This document shows positions 23,817-35,141 of a DNA stretch of 64,000 nt, piece after piece. Numbering within the stretch: position 1 is the stretch's first letter; each line of letters begins with the position of its first letter. A program made the position numbers and the translations under genes. Origin of the DNA: Populus alba (lineage: Eukaryota > Streptophyta > Magnoliopsida > Malpighiales > Salicaceae); contig NC_133300.1 of NCBI RefSeq assembly GCF_005239225.2, forward strand, positions 5,237,875 through 5,301,874, given 5' to 3'. The notes beneath the pieces were generated by a model. That model had not been told where the DNA came from and made no database searches. It was given only the letters and a program-made list of their open reading frames with translations.

Positions 23817-25988
23817 TGTTGTAACCCAATTTTGGCCCATTTGCTTTTAATTTAATTTTTACAGGGTTTAAAATGTAAAATTAAAATATCAGAGACTTAT
23901 TTCGATGAAAAGTGTGATTTGTCAACTTGCATGAAAATTAAGGACTCTAATGTGCTTTTACCATGCTATTCTTATCTTTGAGATAATCCTTACTTTCAAG
24001 ATAATCCTTACCTTCAAAATAATGTTTATCTTACCTTCAAGATAATGATAGTTGTCTGCTTTCGAATTCGATTCTAATTCGAACTTCAAAAAAAAGAATG
24101 AGTTTGATTGAGACTTTACTTCCTGCAAGCGATGAGACTCTTGCACTATAAATACTGATCCCAGTCTATGCAAAAGAGGAGGAAATTAGAGAGAGAAACC
24201 CTAAAAGAAGAGAAAACCCCAAAAGAAGGCTATTACCCGAAACCCTACAAAAAAAGACATTTGCAAAAAAAAAAAGAGGGCATGGCTAAACCCTAGACTA
24301 GCCGCTGCTGCCCCCTCCCCTGGCTTTTTCCTCTGTTCTTCCCTAGTCTGAAACCAGCCATACCTTCCCCCTCCTCGGCCTTTTCCTTTTTCGTCCTCCC
24401 CGCTCTCACTCTCCCCATTAACCATCATCCTTCATCTCAGCCCCTCCATGCACTGTGAGCATGCATCAGCAACCAGCAAGGCGCGCCTCTTCCAGCCAGC
24501 AGCAGCAGAAGAGCTCCAGCTACAACACCAACACCAGGACCCTCTATCTTCACTACTGGCCCAGAAGCTGCTGCAGCCTTAGTAGCATTGAAGTTCATTT
24601 CTTTAAAAACCACTCCAGTATGCAAGAACTCACCAAGACCACCAAACCTGTGGGACCCGACATGAGGACTTGAACTCCAATGAATGTGGTGGTGGTGAGG
24701 CTCGGATGGAAGATTGAGGTCGAGAGAGAGACCAGAAGTGGAAGGTGGTGATGGGAAGTTAGTCTTCGCCTTAGCTCCACGAAGAGAACGAGTTGCACCA
24801 TCATAAGCGAGAGCAGCTTCTTCAGGTGTATCAAATGTGCCTAGCCATACCCGTGTTTTCTTCCATGGGTCACGTATTTCTGCAGCATAGTGACCCTATG
24901 GTCTTTTTCGAACTCCCCTGTAGTGTCCTTCCCTTGAAGAAGCCATGAAAGGAAGGGAGCAAAAAGGGATGATTAAAATGAAAAGAAAACTAGAAGAGTG
25001 AGAAGGAAAATGGATGAGCGCAGTAGAGACAAGGAGAGCACGGGAAGAAGATCAGGGGAAGAATGAAGACAAAACAGAGGAGAAGAAAACGTTTCAGCTG
25101 GCCAGCCCTCCATCACCGTCATCTTCATCTTCAAGTGCAGCAACAGGTAAGCTTCGGTTTGCATTTTAATTACCATGTTTTTGTAGCAGGCATGTGTGAG
25201 CAGTTCAGGCATGCCTGCAGGTAAAAAAAAAAATGAAAGCAAAAAGGAAAACGGGTTACCAGCTTATGCCAGTAACCGGGTTTCGGCTGGTTGGTTCCAG
25301 CCCAGCCCGTATGCGATAGGGCAAGACCCACTCCAAAAAAAATAGAAAAAATAGAAAAATAAAAAAGTAAAAATAAAAAAATATATGTATGTATGAATAA
25401 AGACAATATAAATTTATTGGTTTATTCACTGACGCTAGAGTCAGGAATAAAAATATCGGTTTAAATTTATATTATTCTTTCATTGTATTTTATTTTATTT
25501 AACTAGAAAAATAAAAAGATTGTGCATGCATAAAAATAAATTTATTTTATTTGTTTATTCACTGACACCAGAGTCAGGAATATAAAAATATGGATTTAAA
25601 TTTATTTTGTTTTATAACTACGTAATATTTACCAACGCTAGAGTTGTAAATATTCGTAGTTGAATATTCATTGGCGCCAGAGTCAGGAATATTATAAGCA
25701 AATTATCGTAGCATAAACTAATAAACATTTAGCAATTTAAGATGAAACTAGCAATGCAGTCTGCCTCAGGCAGGACGTTTAAGGAGTGATAATATCTTTC
25801 CTTTTACGTAACCAGTCCTGAACCATAGAATCTTTGTTGACCAGTTAGGGTTCCTAGTGACTATAATACTAGGTGACGACTCCTTAAACAAGACATTTTC
25901 CTCTCCATCAAAGAATAGAATGCCATATATATATGTTCATTTTCTAAATATTGTAATTTTTAAAGCCGGCGTGATGTCGGGTGCGACA
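23817..25988 (+). repeat. V LTR, 2172 bp
   Basis: TATA-like box CACTATAAATACTG at about 24144-24157 indicates rightward transcription. Downstream come AGAGAGAAACCCTAAAAG, an antisense AP2/ERF pseudogene (24437-24946), and four hairpin repeats around GCTAGAGTC (25429-25686). It is longer than the W LTR, consistent with captured sequence. Confidence 0.75.
24437..24946 (-). pseudogene. AP2/ERF transcriptional repressor (EAR motif) pseudogene inside V LTR
   Basis: A 170-codon minus-strand frame starts MASSREGHYRGVRKRP and is open to 24437 except for one TAG at codon 17 (24896-24898). Residues 9-65 form a full AP2 domain: [33 protein letters not shown] and [10 protein letters not shown] are all present. 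LDLNL at 75-79 is an EAR repression motif, so the parent was a class VIII ERF that binds GCC-box DNA and represses transcription in the nucleus. Codon 17 is normally Trp (the RPWGRYAAEI signature) and codon 19, normally Arg, is His. Both changes are G to A on this strand. The frame is antisense to the LTR transcript and intronless, as these ERF genes usually are. Family membership is certain; the nearest relative is not known. Confidence 0.9.
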
Positions 25989-26381
25989 ATCCTTATTAAA
26001 ATTAAATGAGCTAAGCTCAAACACATCAAAGCTCAGCTCAGCTTGGCTTATTTGCAGCCCTAGGTGCAAGATACTCTGGCATAATGAGATAGCAAACATT
26101 ATAAGTAATCTGTTTATTGTTTCACTGCTAAGGTTGTCACGGTCATAACAAATAAAACAAGCTAGTACAGTACTTCATTCAACTACCTTTTTATTCCATA
26201 GATTCAAGATAATTTTTTCCAAAATGAGGATGACGTCATCTTTCAATTCCCATAGGCTTATTATCTAATAAAGATGTTATCCTCTATTTTATCATGCTCA
26301 CTGCTACAAACTTACCATATATCTACCATATATATATCCCAGTCACCTTAGTTACGAATTAAAATAATACAATAATTTCTT
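25989..26381. other. Intergenic or intronic stretch, no gene seen
   Basis: AT-rich sequence right of the V LTR. It may be the intron following the METTL18-like exon, but no further exon of that gene was seen on the minus strand down to 20 kb. Confidence 0.4.
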
Positions 26382-26429
26382 TCATAAAACAAAGCAATGA
26401 ATCGAACAAAGAGAAACCAATAAACTAAC

Positions 26430-26815
26430 CTTTTTAATGAGAGTGTATAGCTTCTTCAAAGAAGACACAGAGTGTGGGATATCTGTCATCAGAATAACAT
26501 CATAACCCCCTTCTCCATGACCGGTCTCACTAGCCCTTTCCCATGCCCGGCTCCCTAAAAGCTTCCTTGATCGTCTTGAGGAAGTCTCCTTACCAATGAT
26601 GCTGCCATCTTGGCTACTACATCCATCCATGAAATCCTCCTCAGAAAAACTCAGGCTCAACCCTGTTGTCACTTCAAATGTCTCGCTCCTCACAATAGAT
26701 AAAACTGTGGGGAGTTCCTCCCATTCCCCAGCATAAAAGTGCACTGATGGTGCCAGCATTTGTCTTGAGGATATGAATTTGATCTCGCAGCCCATATTCC
26801 AAACTAGCATTCTCT
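26430..26815 (-). pseudogene. METTL18-like protein-histidine methyltransferase, single-exon fragment
   Basis: The minus strand encodes VHFYAGEWEELPTVLS, SFSEEDFMDGCSSQDGS, SSRRSRKLLGSRAWERASET and GGYDVILMTDIPHSVSSL, ending LIKK at a GT donor (about 26430). This resembles the part of plant METTL18/HPM1-like SAM-dependent methyltransferases after the Rossmann core, where an AGDW/AGEW motif and a YDVILMTD-type strand occur. The N-terminal exons with the SAM-binding motif and the C-terminal exon were not found nearby, and V sits on the downstream side. It is most likely a gene fragment. The family call is from memory of conserved phrases. Confidence 0.65.
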
Positions 26816-26967
26816 TCAGCTTGTGCCCTTTATCTGAAGTTTTTAGCTCCTAATTGTCCTAGATTTGTTATATTTAATGTTATTCTTTGACTGAACTCTT
26901 TAATTTGCCATATGATCGCTCTTCGGACACAACTCTCTGATCATTTTATACTTTTCATGAAAAACAG

Positions 26968-27368
26968 CTTCAACAGCAGAAGATAAATCACGGCATCAGG
27001 ATTCAGTACAGGAAAAGCCGCCGGAGGAAGCCGGGGCAGATGATATGAATCCAGACAGACCCGAGTCCTCTTCAGCCGATGACAGTCGACATGAAACTTC
27101 AGGAGGAGAAGCTTCTGGTCATACCGAAGGGAGTGGATCCCAAGATGTTACAATGTCAGAAGCGGAAGTATCAAGCCACGTGGATCATATCAAGCGGCTT
27201 TTCGTGGAGCGCACTGAAAATTATGGCATTCCACTGCTTGAAAGGCTCTACACTCGTATAATGAAGGGAATCTTCGAAACCAAGGACAAAGGGATCGAAG
27301 ATGATGGCCCCACATACTCAATTTTGAGGTTTTTGGTGAAATTTGCCGAGAGCACTGCAAACTTCTGA
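26968..27368 (+). CDS. Unrecognised terminal exon (acidic, Ser/Glu-rich, then helical C-terminus)
   Basis: An AG acceptor at 26966-26967 opens a frame of 132 codons ending in a stop at 27366-27368, phase 2 at its start. The first part (about 70 residues) is rich in S, E, D, G and probably disordered. The last 55 residues, with VDHIKRLFVERTENYGIPLL and ERLYTRIMKG, look like a folded helical domain ending FLVKFAESTANF. The alternative start at 27045 is an internal Met. No upstream exons were recognised, because the METTL18-like fragment lies in opposite orientation 150 bp upstream. I do not recognise the family. It could be the 3' end of a larger gene or a captured exon. Confidence 0.5.
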
Positions 27369-27499
27369 ACTCAATACCTTTTCCCCTTAAAACAGAGGAT
27401 AAAAGAAAAATGAAAAATGAACCAAAAAAAAAGAAATCTTGCAGGTAGCTGATGTAAAGTCGGGATTTTCTTGTCAATGCAAAAGAATTAGAGTGAAAG

Positions 27500-27502
<3 letters not shown>

Positions 27503-27533
<31 letters not shown>
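27503..27533. repeat. (CT)n microsatellite
   Basis: About 15 CT units without interruption. The minus-strand ORF across it gives an RE repeat and is spurious. Confidence 0.9.
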
Positions 27534-27537
<4 letters not shown>

Positions 27538-27539
27538 GA

Positions 27540-28490
27540 GTACAGTTTCCATAAGCTTATTTGACCTCACAAGCTGTCAAGCTCCATGGTATTATTATGG
27601 CTGGTGGCATATCCAATGTAGCATTCTTTTACAGGGAGGACTAAGTGGGATCTTTTCTGAAGCTGACATATCAAGAATAGGGTTTGAATTTCAGCAAAAG
27701 GATCGCTGGTACAAATTAGTCTCTTTCTGATTGACAATATTCTTGAGTATTTTTTCATAGTTTCCAAGATGTTTGTTTAATATCTTCAACTTCAAACTAC
27801 TCAGAGAGAGACAGGAGAAGAAAGGGTATTCGAGCTATTATTTTATTTAATTTAAAAACAAGTATTTTTTCGGAGATTCAAAATTATGATATTAAGTCTT
27901 AAAATTATTTATTTTATTTTCAACATTTTAAAACTAAATCTATATAAAAAAAATTAAAAATAAACATGCTGATAAAATAGAAGACAAGTTAAAAAATAGA
28001 AAATGCAGCGACTCAAGAAACAAGAAGAAAAACAGATGGGAAGGCGCCAAGCCCTCAATTGATACTTATGTGGGCCTTTCTAAAACAGAAGCCCTGATTG
28101 GATCATTTCTTGTCGTATTTCCCTCCGAGTCTTCTAAACTCCTCAAGGTGTTGTCTCATTTCATTACTAGGTTTAATATCCGGGGCCGGGCAAGCCTCGT
28201 TGTTAAATTCTTTTTCTTTTTTTTTTAGTTTTAATTTGCCTACTATTGAATTATTTTTTTAAGAAACGTCAAGAGTAAGGGTATTATTAACGTATTTTTA
28301 GTAAACAAAATTAATTATAAACTGAATATATATGTATATATATTATAGCATACTTTTTTAAAACATTGATATAGTCTTCCTGTGGAATCTGGTGGTCTCG
28401 GCATCTCGTATGAATTAGTGTTATTGGATAAAACAACTGGTTTCCTTCCTATTCCCCGCGGCTGACTTGCAGAAGATATCTGAAAGTGTG
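27540..28490. other. Intergenic stretch, no gene seen
   Basis: No recognised coding sequence. AT-rich from about 27840, with (TA)-rich sequence near 28320-28345. Confidence 0.4.
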
Positions 28491-28494
28491 TGTA

Positions 28495-28650
28495 ACAATT
28501 GTTGTGATTTTTATTTAGAAATGTATTAAAATAATAGATTTTTTATTTTTTTTAAGATTAATTTTGATACTAGAATGTAAAAACGATTTAAGAACATGAA
28601 AAAAAATTATTTTTAAAAAAATAAAAAAATTTCTGCTCCCATTTAAAATA
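28495..28650. mobile_element. Decayed copy of the AT-rich MITE-like element
   Basis: Shares ATTTAGAAATGTATTAAAATAAT and an A/T-rich core with the element at 18100-18330. Ends are not clear. Confidence 0.35.
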
Positions 28651-29111
28651 TTATGCCAAACAGGGTTGTAGTTGCCTCACCATTCAAATTTGGTATAACA
28701 TCTCAGGCTGAAGTTGTGCTTGGGCCTGCCAAAGAACGTCTAATATGGGCTTTTCGTTAATAATACCCTTACTCCGGCCTTTTCGTTTGGGCCTGTGGTC
28801 CAGCTCCAGTATTTTTTGGTTTGATACTCTGACCCTTCTTAGGGCTTCAAAGTCAATTCCTTTATTTTGGCTGTCCATCCTCATAATCATTTATGGTTCG
28901 AAGATTCTTGGCACAAACAATCCTTTCATCCTATTGGCTTCTATTTTGCTTATCCGCCCTTTGTTTGTTCTCCCACTTCTGCTATCAAGATCATGCACTC
29001 CCAATTCTTTGATTTGGATCTCTCTCCACTTGCATATCTTCAAGTAGTTGTGGAAGAAAACTTATCCTGTGTAAGCTCTATTTCTCTTGTAACTTGGTCT
29101 CCATATTTCAG

Positions 29112-30135
29112 CTTGGTGGTGGATATCTTTTCGGGTTGCCCGTGGGCTTTGTTGCCGATTCTATTGGCGCTGCTGGGGCAGCATTTCTTCTAGGAAGAAC
29201 AGTAAGTTATTAGACTCTTGCAATGGTATATACTTACTAGTTCCAGCAGCATAATATGCATAGAAGGAGAAAAGGCGCATCTTTTGTTACTTGTGCTTAA
29301 TCACTCACCTGAGCTTGCGTTTGTTGTTTACTATTAAAGGCTTGGGAAAAAAAGGAAACATGCATTTTTTTTTTTATGTATTTTCATTTCCTTTTGGTTT
29401 TCTCTAACTAGCTAGAGGATTTGTAGTTTCTATGTTTGATACTGCAAGTGAGTGTTTAGTTTATGTCTTATTCTGGTGCCTTCAGATTGGTAGATCTTTC
29501 GTTGTCTCCAAGTTGAAGGATTACCCAAAGTTTAGTTCAGTTGCAATTGCTATTCAGAAGTCTGGCTTCAAGGTTTGTGTGCTTCATATTTGATCCTCAA
29601 AACTTCAGTGGTTTTGTTGCTACATATATTTGCAAGTTTGTCTTTGTGTATATCCAGAAAACAAAGAGAGAAATTAAATTGGTGTTTAAAAAATTTGACC
29701 TTCTAGGTTTTCTTTTGTTTTCAATTCTTTTCCAAAATAGTTATGACCTTCTAATTATGTTAGCTCATGAGATATTCACGGAAGAACATAATTGAGAAGG
29801 TAGTGCTGGTTTGAATCACTTCACCGTATCTACAATGGTATTTCTTACAGCCAATAACCCTTGCTTTAGTGTACATTGGAACGACACTCAAGGATCTTTC
29901 TGATGTGACTCATGGGTGGAGTGAGTTTTCAACTACTCGTTGGGTAAGGAGTCCTAAGGACCCTATCCTTTTCTTACAAGCTCGAGTTCGGTTTTGAGTC
30001 ATTTTCTGATATATAGGTCTCCATTGTTTATTTCTCTCCCTGTTTTTAACCACCCAGTTCATCTGTAGTCTGATATATTTGTGACTCTTTTACTGTGGAT
30101 GTAGGTTCTTATTGTATTGGGCCTTGTTGTATCTG
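29112..30135 (+). pseudogene. TVP38/TMEM64 (DedA-like) membrane protein gene, four exons, core exon missing
   Basis: Four exons with good splice sites were read: 29112-29201 (LGGGYLFGLPVGFVADSIG... 30 residues), 29486-29572 (IGRSFVVSKLKDYPKF... 29 residues), 29851-29943 (PITLALVYIGTTLKDLSDV... 31 residues) and 30105-30135 (VLIVLGLVVS). All match plant TVP38/TMEM64 proteins, which are Golgi/ER multi-pass membrane proteins of the SNARE-associated (VTT) family. The exon that should lie between the second and third, carrying the most conserved VTT segment, is absent from the 278 bp intron. The first exon also lacks three or four residues after SIGA. N-terminal and last exons were not found. Intact frames and splice sites suggest recent decay or capture. 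Function is very unlikely. Confidence 0.8.
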
Positions 30136-30376
30136 GTAAGTTGCAAAGAAGTTAGAATATTGTGAAGTGTAAACAGTGAAAGGAAGCACAAATACTGGAC
30201 AAAGACGACAACCAGCTTGTATGTAACAAGAAACATGTCCTGTAACAACCAGTTGAGTGGGATGATCATAGGGCGATGTAATTTCAAATGCAGACAACAT
30301 ACCAGACCTTGCTAGGAAACCCCCCTCCTCTCTCTCACGTGCGAGTGCACAGATACATACAGTCTACTCTCCCTTT

Positions 30377-30495
30377 CAAATGCAGATTGTTGTTCAAAAG
30401 ATGAGAGATTCAAGAGTGCCATGGGTATTGCCTGCGGGAAAGGCATAGGAGAACCAATTCCAAGCTCACCAACTTTTTTTAACAATCTGCATTTG
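30377..30495. repeat. Perfect 15 bp inverted repeat, 89 bp apart
   Basis: CAAATGCAGATTGTT at 30377-30391 and its reverse complement at 30481-30495. The core TTTCAAATGCAGA occurs once more at about 30284-30296. Confidence 0.85.
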
Positions 30496-33037
30496 GCTTT
30501 AATTAACTAGACGAACTGAAATATGCTCCATGACGTCTGCGTTTTATTAGAGAACCCACATGCTGGACTAAATTGAGACCATTTCAATAATGCTACAGAG
30601 TGAAAAAACAATCCAAATTTAAAATTTCTTGTTGCATGAAGAAGCAAATTCTTGTTGCATTGCTTTGAAGTACCACGCTCTGCCATATCTGTGTTTTGTT
30701 TAGACCATTTCAATGTGATTTAAACTACAACTACAGTATTAATATAAAAATTTCTTGTTGCATTAAGGCAGTAAAATCACATCGTTTTGAGGTAAAATGT
30801 GGCTTGGGGTAAAACCACAACTGACAAGGCAGCCTCAATTAAACGGTCAAAGAACAAAGATCTGTCTTCAGTTGATGGTTTCCCCACTTGATAGCTGACA
30901 ACAGAAATTTAATAAATAAACAAAATATTAATTAGTCCTTTCTGTTTGGGCAAATATGTAACATAATCTTACTTTGGAAAAACAAGAATGGATGTATAAA
31001 GTATGATGTTTAAAGTAAAGAATTTATATTTAAGAGCAACATTACGAGCTAGAAAAATTATATCATAATGATTATAAGCAGCAGTACAGGGATTGCAACA
31101 GACAGTTGCTTTCAAAATTAAAACGTACGCTGAATGATGGGGAAATACGAAGGATGCACCATCAATTTCATGAAACCAGGACTTCTCTTAATTTTGGCTA
31201 GACTAGCGTGCGTTGCAAGGGGAAGAGAGTGGAAGAGAGGGAGAATGCAACCACCACCAGACATCGACGTTATCCTTTGAAAGAGACAACAGTCAGCCTA
31301 TTTTGGCAGCTATAAAAGTCTCCGTCCAAAGGATGTGGGCACCTTTCACATACAGGCATATAGGTTGCATTTACCAACAATTTCTTTTTGTTTTTAAATT
31401 AATCTAATTTATAAAAATAGGTAAGTGCTCCTGAACCCACACAATATTAGCAAAAAAACATAACAAAAGAACCAAAAAACCCTTCAATCATTGCTACATA
31501 TTTTTATATTCAAAGGATATTTTAATAATTACACTATGCCAAAAAAGAAAGAAAGAGAAAAGCCAAATACATTCATGCCTTAACAAAATTCAACTCTTAA
31601 GAGTATTTTAGACATTATAGCAAATAAAAGGTTAAAAGACTTGTCCACTCGTATTCAATCTTGTAATAGCAAAAATATCTCGATGAAAAAACCATATTAC
31701 CCTTGAAAGCAAGTTATAAAATTTAAATTATGAAGGGTTAAAAGATAATTTCATTTTGTGAATGAAAAACTGGTCTCTTTTAGAATTGTGTAATAATTCA
31801 TCACTAATTTCTTAGTCAATAAGTGCCATTTGTTTTAACTCACGAGACAAAACCCAATTTTTCTTTTTCAAAGTTTTCTGCTTCTCTATGGCATGTTACA
31901 TGTTTTATTTAAGGGTTGTAATTGTATGAATTTGTATGTTCAGGTAAGAGAAAGTTTCGACGACGATGACGATGACGACGAAGAAAGTTTTGATGATGAT
32001 GATGGTTGTAAATAAATCTGGGTTAAAATTATATAGTTTTATGTGGTTGTAACAGACTTTGGATGGTTAGCCAACAAATTATGATGAATTCTGAGAATCT
32101 CTCTCTCTCCCTTCTCTTCTTCTTCTTCTATGGATGCTAACCCCTACCAGCCATGGCTAGCCTTGACAGTGAGCTCCCAAAGTTCACCCAAATACTCGAA
32201 AGAAGTCCCAGTACGTAGGAACCATTTCAATTCAGCATGCAACAAGCTGATGTGCCAATGCAAGAGAATGTTATTTTACTGTGTTTAAATTTTAGGGTTT
32301 TTTTTTAGTTTTTGTATTTTGTTGGTGCATTTTTTATGGTATATAATGATAAAGGTTTTGATCTTCGTGGATTTCTGTAATGCAAGTTGCTTGCTTTTAA
32401 GGCAGAGGTTGTTGAAATTTAGAAAAACACTAGAAATCGCATCTTGGAATCTGATTTTATTACTTAATTTTATGTGTTTGTTCGTGATCTTCTAATTAAT
32501 GCAGTAAGTGAATGTATTGCATGTTTGATTATGTATTTGTTCCTTGGAAAGAAGAACAGGAAAAGAAAAGGAACATGATAAAGTTCAATCGTTGTATTTG
32601 TGCTATAGAAGTGAAAATCTGAGTTCTTGTTATGTTTTTATTTGGTATTTCTTCCAAGGGGAATGGAATTAGGGTTCATGGTTTTGTCTGTCATTAAAAG
32701 GAGGTTGGATTTTAGTGCTAGGCAATCAAGGAACTGATTTTTGTCTGTCATTAAAAGGACTTTAAGTCAAATGACTTTAAGGCTATCAAAACTATCAAAT
32801 CCATGTGAATCTATCAAAACTCGACATGACCTCTACTCGCCAGGCCATTTAAAGCACCACAGTGGCTTTCATCTGAAGCCACCTGGGTGGATGGAGGAGC
32901 ATTGAGGGTTGGTTTTACTTACACCAACCCTGTTACATCTGCTATAAAGAAACCTTCTTTGCTTCAAACTCTACATAAACTGGAATTTTTATTTCTTCAA
33001 TAATCATCTAACTTCAATAATCATTTAACTCAATGAT

Positions 33038-33352
33038 TTAAATTATTAGATATTTTAAAATATAGTTAATATTATTTCCTAGTACTGTTCTTATTCCATG
33101 ATGACCGACTGTTCCGATTCCTTGTTCCAATAAACATTTGACAATACTAGCCAGTACACTTTTAGAGATTTGTGTTATGATTGGATCACTTTCCATATTC
33201 CATGCACCTTCTAGAGCCGGGTTAAGGTATTTATTGACAATCGTCATCAATGATTGTACCTGCTCTTGTTTCCTTTTGACACATTGAAATCTAAGAAAAA
33301 TCGACGTACCTTTGACTCCTAGAGCTAAATTAGTATGAACGTAAGGATGCAT
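33038..33352 (-). other. Unrecognised 104-codon ORF
   Basis: The frame reads like protein in the middle (for example RKQEQVQSLMTIVNKYLNPA), with mixed polar and hydrophobic residues rather than low complexity. No family was recognised, and no splice partners or regulatory context were found. It may be a fragment of a gene or chance. Confidence 0.2.
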
Positions 33353-34541
33353 TCACATTTTTCACTGTACATATATACAACACTCTTGACATTCATTCCA
33401 CATGTAGCTATCAGCAAGTAAGTGGACGATGTTGGATTGATAGTTATGTGTAGGAATATTACTCATTTGCGTGTTTTTCGACCCTACAAAATTCAATAAT
33501 GCGAATTAGAGCTGAATCTGAATTTTACTTCTTGAAGAGGATGAGAGTTACGATGTTTAAATCTGTTAATATGAACATTAAAATTCTCCTTCACTCAATG
33601 GATTCAATTGATCTATCTGTACATATTCATATTTAAAGTCGATCTTGATGTAAGAGTATTACAAACTTTATAACCGATAGTATGATGATTCACAATACGA
33701 ATGTATTGTACGTCAAAAACTTAAAAGAAAAGTATATTTTTTTTTGTAAAAATAAAAAGGGTGGAACTAATGCAATTAAGTCCATCAGGAAAAGTATATT
33801 TCTTGATGTACGTTTACAAGTATTACAAACATACAACCTAGCTAAGTACAATGTGACCTATAATTCACTATATAAAAAAAATTTGCATGTCAATAACTTT
33901 TAAGAAAATTACATTATTTTTTCATTATCCTTAAAATATATTACGCTAGATCACATGTTTCTCTTTAAGGTTGTTTGATTAGAAAACTTAATTTCAATTG
34001 ATGTAGATGCAAGAATATGTCGTAGTTTATAGCTTATAAACAATGTTGCATTAAAACAACGAAGCGAAATGATTGATAGGTTGAGGATACGGATCCAACA
34101 CTACCGTGGTATGATAAATAGATACTATTAAAAATTATTGATATCCCTAGACTGAGTAGGATTTACTATAAATACACATTATTCAACTCTAATTTGACAT
34201 ATAATGAAATAAAATTCATGATTCTTGTGAATACATATACAATATTGCTCAACAATGTTGAATTTGTGTATTTTTTTTTTTGTTTTCTTTCTTGTATAAT
34301 ATCCATCATTATTGTTGCATGTTTCGCAACAAATTAATATCAAATAAAAAAAATGAATAGATGTTGATTCTTGTTTGAACAAATGTGTATTTAGTTTCTG
34401 TTGATATATATCCCAGTTTTACCAAAAATAGTAGCATCAATGTATTTTAGCATGTATGAAGGGTAGTTAATCGGTATATATGGCTACAATTCTTAGCACC
34501 AAAAAGAAGTACAACGTAGTAAATGAGGGGACCAAGATAGA

Positions 34542-34937
34542 TTCAATTACTTTTTCTCATATGTACCGTGAAAACAATAATCTGGCAGATTATATGGCTA
34601 AGCAAGAAGTGCGCAGATCCAATGATTTCATTGCTTGGTTTTGATTCATTTCTCAGATTATATCTATCAGACTAAATGTGCATCTCTTCATAAGTCTAGA
34701 TTCACATGAAAATTATATTGGAGACTCTTGGAAGCTTCTCCTAGATTTTGCAGTAATGGTTATCTTGAGTAAATTATATTGTTGCTTTCTTAGACTATAT
34801 CTGATGTTTTGTCCTCTTTGTATGGACTTTGCTTTGATCGGTAGTTCCTGCAAAATCAATATGTGGCAGATTTGTAATTTTTCATGTCGCGGCTATGGTG
34901 TTTAATGAAATCATGTACTTCTCAAAAAAAAAAAAAT
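34542..34937 (+). mobile_element. 5'-truncated LINE tail with RNase H end and poly-A
   Basis: The left end of the insert reads MYRENNNLADYMAKQEV (about 34560-34610) and stops at 34644. This is the C-terminus of the RNase H domain found in some plant LINE ORF2 proteins. A 280 bp 3' UTR follows, ending in A13 at 34924-34936. Identical 39 bp copies of a target sequence flank it (34503-34541 and 34948-34986), the hallmark of target-primed reverse transcription. It lies just beyond the NAC gene stop codon, in its probable 3' flank. Confidence 0.82.
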
Positions 34938-35141
34938 TAGAACCAAGAAAGAAGTACAACGTAGTAAATGAGGGGACCAAGATAGAGGATAAACAAGTAC
35001 TGAACAATCGTATTTATTTCTAACATAGCAATAATGACTACAGTAGCAGAAAGGCAACGAGACATCCTTCCCTGTCCCAAAACATGCACAAGCAATTTTT
35101 TCTTACATTCATAGCAACCTGGATTTAGATGCACCAAAATC

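Larger units (their letters stand above)
22885..25988 (+). mobile_element. Tat/Ogre-type element V, 3' end only
   Basis: Plus-strand order: 3'-UTR tandem array (22925-23660), polypurine tract GTAAAGAGGGGGCAAC (23801-23816), then a complete LTR 23817-25988 starting TGTTGTAACCC and ending GGGTGCGACA. The coding region, leader and 5' LTR are missing. The LTR end contains GGTTCCTAGTGAC and ACTAGGTGACGACTCC, matching in reverse the LTRs of W, X, Y and Z, so it is the same superfamily in the opposite orientation. The left break lies in a poly-A run near 22885; no target duplication was found. Confidence 0.78.
30136..34502. other. Intergenic stretch, no gene seen
   Basis: Contains a 15 bp inverted repeat (30377-30391 and 30481-30495), a GAC/GAT-rich run encoding consecutive Asp residues (about 31955-32010), and an unrecognised minus-strand ORF at 33038-33352. 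None of these is supported as a gene. Confidence 0.4.

Noticed and set aside
27190..27570. 126-codon minus-strand ORF with an RE repeat
   Set aside because: Shadow of the plus-strand exon and of the (CT)n tract.
31945..32012. Run of Asp codons suggesting an acidic protein end
   Set aside because: A GAC/GAT simple repeat; no upstream coding frame or splice acceptor context was convincing.
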